Assembly (NCBI GenBank): GCA_035528415.1
Contig: DATKYQ010000062.1
Span: 1 to 64,000 of the forward strand
Origin: DATKYQ01 sp035528415
GTDB lineage: Bacteria > Myxococcota > B64-G9
Length of the DNA stretch: 64,000 nucleotides
Direction: 5' to 3'
The position numbers were made by a program, and so were the translations under genes. Every line of letters begins with the position of its first letter. The stretch's first letter is position 1. Under the pieces are notes generated by a model, which worked only from the letters and a program-made list of their open reading frames with translations, ran no database searches and was not told the origin of the DNA. Positions 60,742 to 64,000 of the stretch are shown here, in pieces.

Positions 60742-62886
60742 ATGTTCGCGGTCGGCTCCAGATTGTACGATTTGCCCGACAGGGCCGCAAAGCTGCTCAG
60801 AAGCCCTGGAACCTGGGCGGTGCTGATCGGCGCCGCCGTGATCCTGCCCTTTCTGGGCAGCAGCGGGCTTTGGGATCCATGGGAAACCCACTACGCCGAG
60901 GTGGCCCGGCGCATGGTGGCGGACGGCGACTGGCTAACTCCCCGCTGGCGGGGCGAGTTGTTTTTCTCAAAACCGGTGCTGATTTTCTGGATGATGGCGG
61001 CCAGCTTCAAGCTCTTCGGCATCTCGGCTTTGGCTGCGCGGCTGCCCTTCGCACTGACCGGCATCCTGGGAGTTTACCTGGCCTACCGAACCGTGGCCCG
61101 CGTGACCGATCAGCGTCGCGGACTATGGGCGGCGCTGGTCATGGCCAGTTCGCCATTTTATTTCATCATCGCCCGCCAGGCGATCACCGACATCGTCTTT
61201 TGCGTTTTCATCCTGGGGACGCTGGGCTGCTTCTTCACGGCAGCCATGTCCGAAAAACCGTTGCTGCGCGACGTACTCGGCATCTACATCTTCGCGGCCT
61301 TGGCCGCCCTGGGTAAGACGCCTTTGGGGCTTGCCATCCCGGCCTGCGTTATCCTGGCCTACCTGCTGCTCTCGGGCGACTGGAAGGCGCTGGGCAAGAT
61401 CAAGCTGCACATCGGCATCCCGCTTTTCCTGCTGATCGCGGCACCCTGGTATGCGGCCATGCAAATCAAGTACGGCGGGAGATTTTTCAACGAGTTTTTC
61501 TTGCACAACAACATCGAGCGCGCCTTCACCGGAGTGCACGGAGAGCGGGCCTCCTTCGAGTACTTCATCAAGCAGATGGGCTACGGATTCTTTCCCTGGT
61601 TGGCCCTTGTACCCTACGCCTTCGGCCGGGCAGCCGGCATTATATCCGCAGACCGCTCTCTTCCGGTCGCCCGGCAGAGATTGTACCTGTTTCTGGCCGC
61701 CTGGTTCACGGTCAGCTTCGCGACATTTACTCTGATTGTCACCAAGTTCCACCATTACATTTTTCCGGCGCTGCCGCCCTTGGCCATGCTGGTTGGCCTG
61801 GCCATGGCCGACGCCAAGAAAAAGGGTTTGGCCATCATGGGTCCCCTCGGTGTGCTGGTGCTGGCCATGGTCGCCAACGACATCGTGGCTTCGGCGGCGC
61901 ACCTGTCCAACCTGTGCACCTACGCCTACGATCGCCCGCTGCCGGAAGCGGTCTACCCGCGCTGGCCGCTGTTCGCCGTGGCAGTGACAATGGGTGCCGC
62001 CTTGCTTGCTGCGCGTTTTGTAAAGAATCGCCGCCCGATCACGGTGGCGGTGTTGCTGTCTGCGCTTACGAGCGCCGGGATCATCTCATGGCAGTACCAG
62101 CCGGCCCTGGGGCACACACTCTCGCAGCAGGATCTCTTCGAAAGTTACAAAGAATATTCCAGGCCCGGCGACAGGCTCTACCAGTACCAGATGAACTGGC
62201 GCGGAGAGGTCTTCTACTCGGCCGACAAGATAATCAAGCTATCTTCCGAAGCGGCCGTCTCCAACGTTTTGAAGAAGCCGGGGCGTGTTTTCATCGTCTC
62301 TGTTGCCGATTCTTTCTCGGCGGTCGATCGCGCGGCGCGGGAGACCACCGGAAAGCACCTGCATGTGCTGCCGGGAAGCAATATCCGCTACACGCTGTCA
62401 TCGAACGTAATTGATGCCGGTGTTGCAGACGAGAACCCGCTGAGCGCCAACGTCTTTTCCGAACCTCCGCCCATCTCGCACCCACTACGGGCCGAGTTCG
62501 CCGAGGGTGCGGCCTTCCTCGGCTACGACGTCGATCCGGCCTTGCCCGAAGTGGGCAACGAGTTCTTCCTGACTCTTTACTGGGAGTGTCTCAAACCAAT
62601 CGCCAAGAGCTGGCAGGTCTTCGTCCACGTCGACGGGCACGGCTTCGAGTTCAACCGCATTAACGGCGATCACCTGCCGTTACACGGCCTGTTCACGACC
62701 GACCGCTGGATGAAAGGCGATATTATCCGCGACAAGATCCGCATGAAGGTGCCCATTGAATTCAGGCCCGGGCGCTTCACAATCTACCTGGGCCTCTTCA
62801 TCGGCACCCCGCGCATGCAGGTACTGCCGGGCTTCCCCCAGGACGGTCAGAACCGCGTCCGGGCAGGATTGATCGACATCCACTGA
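60742..62886 (+). CDS. ArnT-like polytopic glycosyltransferase (GT83)
   Basis: A 714-residue membrane enzyme of the GT-C fold. About ten to twelve helices fill residues 25-480, and the first outer loop carries the DPWETHYAEVARRMVADGDW acidic block typical of the ArnT/PMT group. FSKPVLIFW and YFIIARQAI loops follow. The C-terminal 250 residues form a soluble beta-rich domain. ArnT-type enzymes use polyprenyl-phosphate sugars and modify lipid A, glycans or proteins; substrate cannot be read. GGGAG precedes the ATG. Divergent from the HP-repeat gene across 181 bp. Confidence 0.88.
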   Translation: MFAVGSRLYDLPDRAAKLLRSPGTWAVLIGAAVILPFLGSSGLWDPWETHYAEVARRMVADGDWLTPRWRGELFFSKPVLIFWMMAASFKLFGISALAARLPFALTGILGVYLAYRTVARVTDQRRGLWAALVMASSPFYFIIARQAITDIVFCVFILGTLGCFFTAAMSEKPLLRDVLGIYIFAALAALGKTPLGLAIPACVILAYLLLSGDWKALGKIKLHIGIPLFLLIAAPWYAAMQIKYGGRFFNEFFLHNNIERAFTGVHGERASFEYFIKQMGYGFFPWLALVPYAFGRAAGIISADRSLPVARQRLYLFLAAWFTVSFATFTLIVTKFHHYIFPALPPLAMLVGLAMADAKKKGLAIMGPLGVLVLAMVANDIVASAAHLSNLCTYAYDRPLPEAVYPRWPLFAVAVTMGAALLAARFVKNRRPITVAVLLSALTSAGIISWQYQPALGHTLSQQDLFESYKEYSRPGDRLYQYQMNWRGEVFYSADKIIKLSSEAAVSNVLKKPGRVFIVSVADSFSAVDRAARETTGKHLHVLPGSNIRYTLSSNVIDAGVADENPLSANVFSEPPPISHPLRAEFAEGAAFLGYDVDPALPEVGNEFFLTLYWECLKPIAKSWQVFVHVDGHGFEFNRINGDHLPLHGLFTTDRWMKGDIIRDKIRMKVPIEFRPGRFTIYLGLFIGTPRMQVLPGFPQDGQNRVRAGLIDIH

Positions 62887-62936
62887 ATGAGCCTGATTGC
62901 CTTGTGGTGCGACCTGTGCGGCGCTAATATGAACAC

Positions 62937-64000
62937 ATGATGCGCACTGCATTACTGATCATGACTTTCATACTGGCACTTTTCACGACCGCCTGTTCTT
63001 CAGGGGCTGTTGGCGAAGACGCCGGCCTCGACGCTGAGGTGGGCGACAACGGTGATCCCGGGGCCGATCCTGGGCTGGATGCCGGAGCGGACGTCGGCGA
63101 TCCTGGTTCGGACATGGACGCCGGCTACGAAGAGCCGAATTTCGACGGTGATGCCGGCGACGGCAGTATCAGCGACGGTGACGCTATCGGTGACAGTGAT
63201 GTTGACGGGGGCGACGACGGAGCGCAGGTCGGCTGGCGCAGCCTTCTCTATCCCGAGGACTGGACGCCCGAGCTGACCGATTCGGAGGGGCGCTTCCTGC
63301 ACGACTTCTCGTACGCGGGCTACCACAACGGCGAAGTCCCTTTGCCGGTTGTCAACCAGCCGCTGTTCGACGTCGTCTCCGCTTTCGGGGCCGACAGCAC
63401 CGGGCAGACCGACGCCACTTCGGCCATCCAGGCCGCCATCGACGAGGCCGCGGCGCAGGGCGGCGGGGTGGTGCACTTTCCGCTGGGCACCTACAGGCTT
63501 GACGGCATGCTGACGGTGAGCGCCTCGAACACCATCCTGCGCGGGGACGGGCCGGATTCCACCATGCTCTACTTCACTCGCGACCAGGACATGAGCAACA
63601 AGGCCAACATCACGCTGTATGGCGGGGTGCAGTCCTCACTCGATATTCCGCTGGCCGTCGATGCCGAAAGCCGGGCAACCGCTGTCGAAGTCGATGACGC
63701 CTCGGGCCTGCAAATCGGTGACGACGTACAGATCGGGTTCGTCATCAGCGACGAGTTCATCGCCGATCACGGCATGCAGGGCACGTGGGTCAGCTTCAAC
63801 GGCCAGTGGAAACCGTTTTTCCGCCGGGTGGTAACCGGGATCGACAGCGCTGCGGATCCGGACATCGTGGAGTTGGACGTGCCCCTGCGATACCCTGTTC
63901 TCACCCGGGACGGGGCCAGTCTGCGCAAGGTCTCCGGGTTCATCAGCGAATGCGGAGTCGAATCTATCTCGCTTTCTAACGCCGTCACTTACGATAGCGC
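62937..64000 (+). CDS. Pectate-lyase-like beta-helix lipoprotein, 3' end missing
   Basis: At least 354 residues, running off the window without a stop. Lipobox TTAC near residue 20, then an Asp/Gly-rich linker (about 25-100). The mature domain opens with FDVVSAFGADSTGQTDAT and QAAIDEAAAQGGGVVHFP, the classic entry of a right-handed beta helix of the pectate_lyase_3 type, and continues YRLDG, TILRGDGPDST. Such proteins cleave or bind polysaccharides, or act as tail-spike-like adhesins. The gene begins 50 bases after the glycosyltransferase stop, with no strong ribosome site. Catalytic residues, if any, lie beyond the window. Confidence 0.85.
   Translation, partial: MMRTALLIMTFILALFTTACSSGAVGEDAGLDAEVGDNGDPGADPGLDAGADVGDPGSDMDAGYEEPNFDGDAGDGSISDGDAIGDSDVDGGDDGAQVGWRSLLYPEDWTPELTDSEGRFLHDFSYAGYHNGEVPLPVVNQPLFDVVSAFGADSTGQTDATSAIQAAIDEAAAQGGGVVHFPLGTYRLDGMLTVSASNTILRGDGPDSTMLYFTRDQDMSNKANITLYGGVQSSLDIPLAVDAESRATAVEVDDASGLQIGDDVQIGFVISDEFIADHGMQGTWVSFNGQWKPFFRRVVTGIDSAADPDIVELDVPLRYPVLTRDGASLRKVSGFISECGVESISLSNAVTYDS

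Overview
The window looks like a chromosomal segment of a GC-rich, Gram-negative bacterium related to Myxococcota or other former deltaproteobacteria. The evidence is MYXO-CTERM-like tails (a GCGC-type motif, one membrane helix, terminal arginines) on secreted proteases, many lipoproteins, PEGA-domain proteins, a kinase with a long C-terminal extension, an FrzS-like pseudo-receiver coiled-coil protein, several PilZ and DUF4388 (PATAN) proteins, a TonB-dependent receptor and other outer-membrane proteins. No rRNA, tRNA, CRISPR array, transposase or integrase was seen. Gene calls come from reading frames, start sites and remembered family motifs; no database search was possible.

Layout. 0.4-3.8 kb (minus): gatE-gatD, the archaeal-type Glu-tRNA(Gln) amidotransferase, unexpected in a bacterium. 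4.0-7.7 kb: GH57 glucanotransferase/amylase and glycogen synthase. 7.8-16.8 kb: regulatory cluster with a DUF4388 protein, two convergent PilZ genes, a PEGA protein, a KOW-type protein, a small four-cysteine protein, then a PilZ-PilZ-J-domain protein directly followed by an Hsp70 whose lid is replaced by DUF4388. 16.8-17.6 kb: MntA/HepT toxin-antitoxin pair. 17.7-23.2 kb: membrane protein, free-standing B3/B4 domain, GH13 enzyme, long transketolase, small lipoprotein, SmpB. 23.2-28.6 kb: SDR-bPH fusion overlapping a REC-GGDEF-EAL protein, then aldehyde:ferredoxin oxidoreductase with a MoaD-like partner. 28.6-36.4 kb: zinc ribbon, Ser/Thr kinase, 1226-residue pseudo-receiver coiled coil, and a group of small zinc-ribbon proteins.

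37-43 kb: TonB receptor, two tandem VWA lipoproteins and a Cys-rich repeat lipoprotein. 43.0-50.0 kb (minus): operon of three trypsin-like proteases and a large helical secreted protein, each junction overlapping by 4 bases. 50.1-56.3 kb: glutamine synthetase-like enzyme and a 1559-residue multidomain subtilase, the latter bracketed by a 44-bp imperfect direct repeat of the synthetase 3' end. 56.3-60.6 kb (minus): DUF3106 protein, small lipoprotein, zf-HC2 anti-sigma, ECF sigma, outer-membrane protein, and a protein made of about ten 17-residue HP repeats. 60.7-64.0 kb: ArnT-type glycosyltransferase and a beta-helix lipoprotein cut by the window end.

The themes are c-di-GMP and phospho-signalling of the kind myxobacteria use for polarity and motility, glycogen metabolism, and a heavily secreted, Cys-rich proteolytic surface repertoire. 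The strongest candidates for something new are the bacterial GatDE pair, the PilZ-J/Hsp70-DUF4388 chaperone couple, the direct repeats around the subtilase, and the HP-repeat protein.
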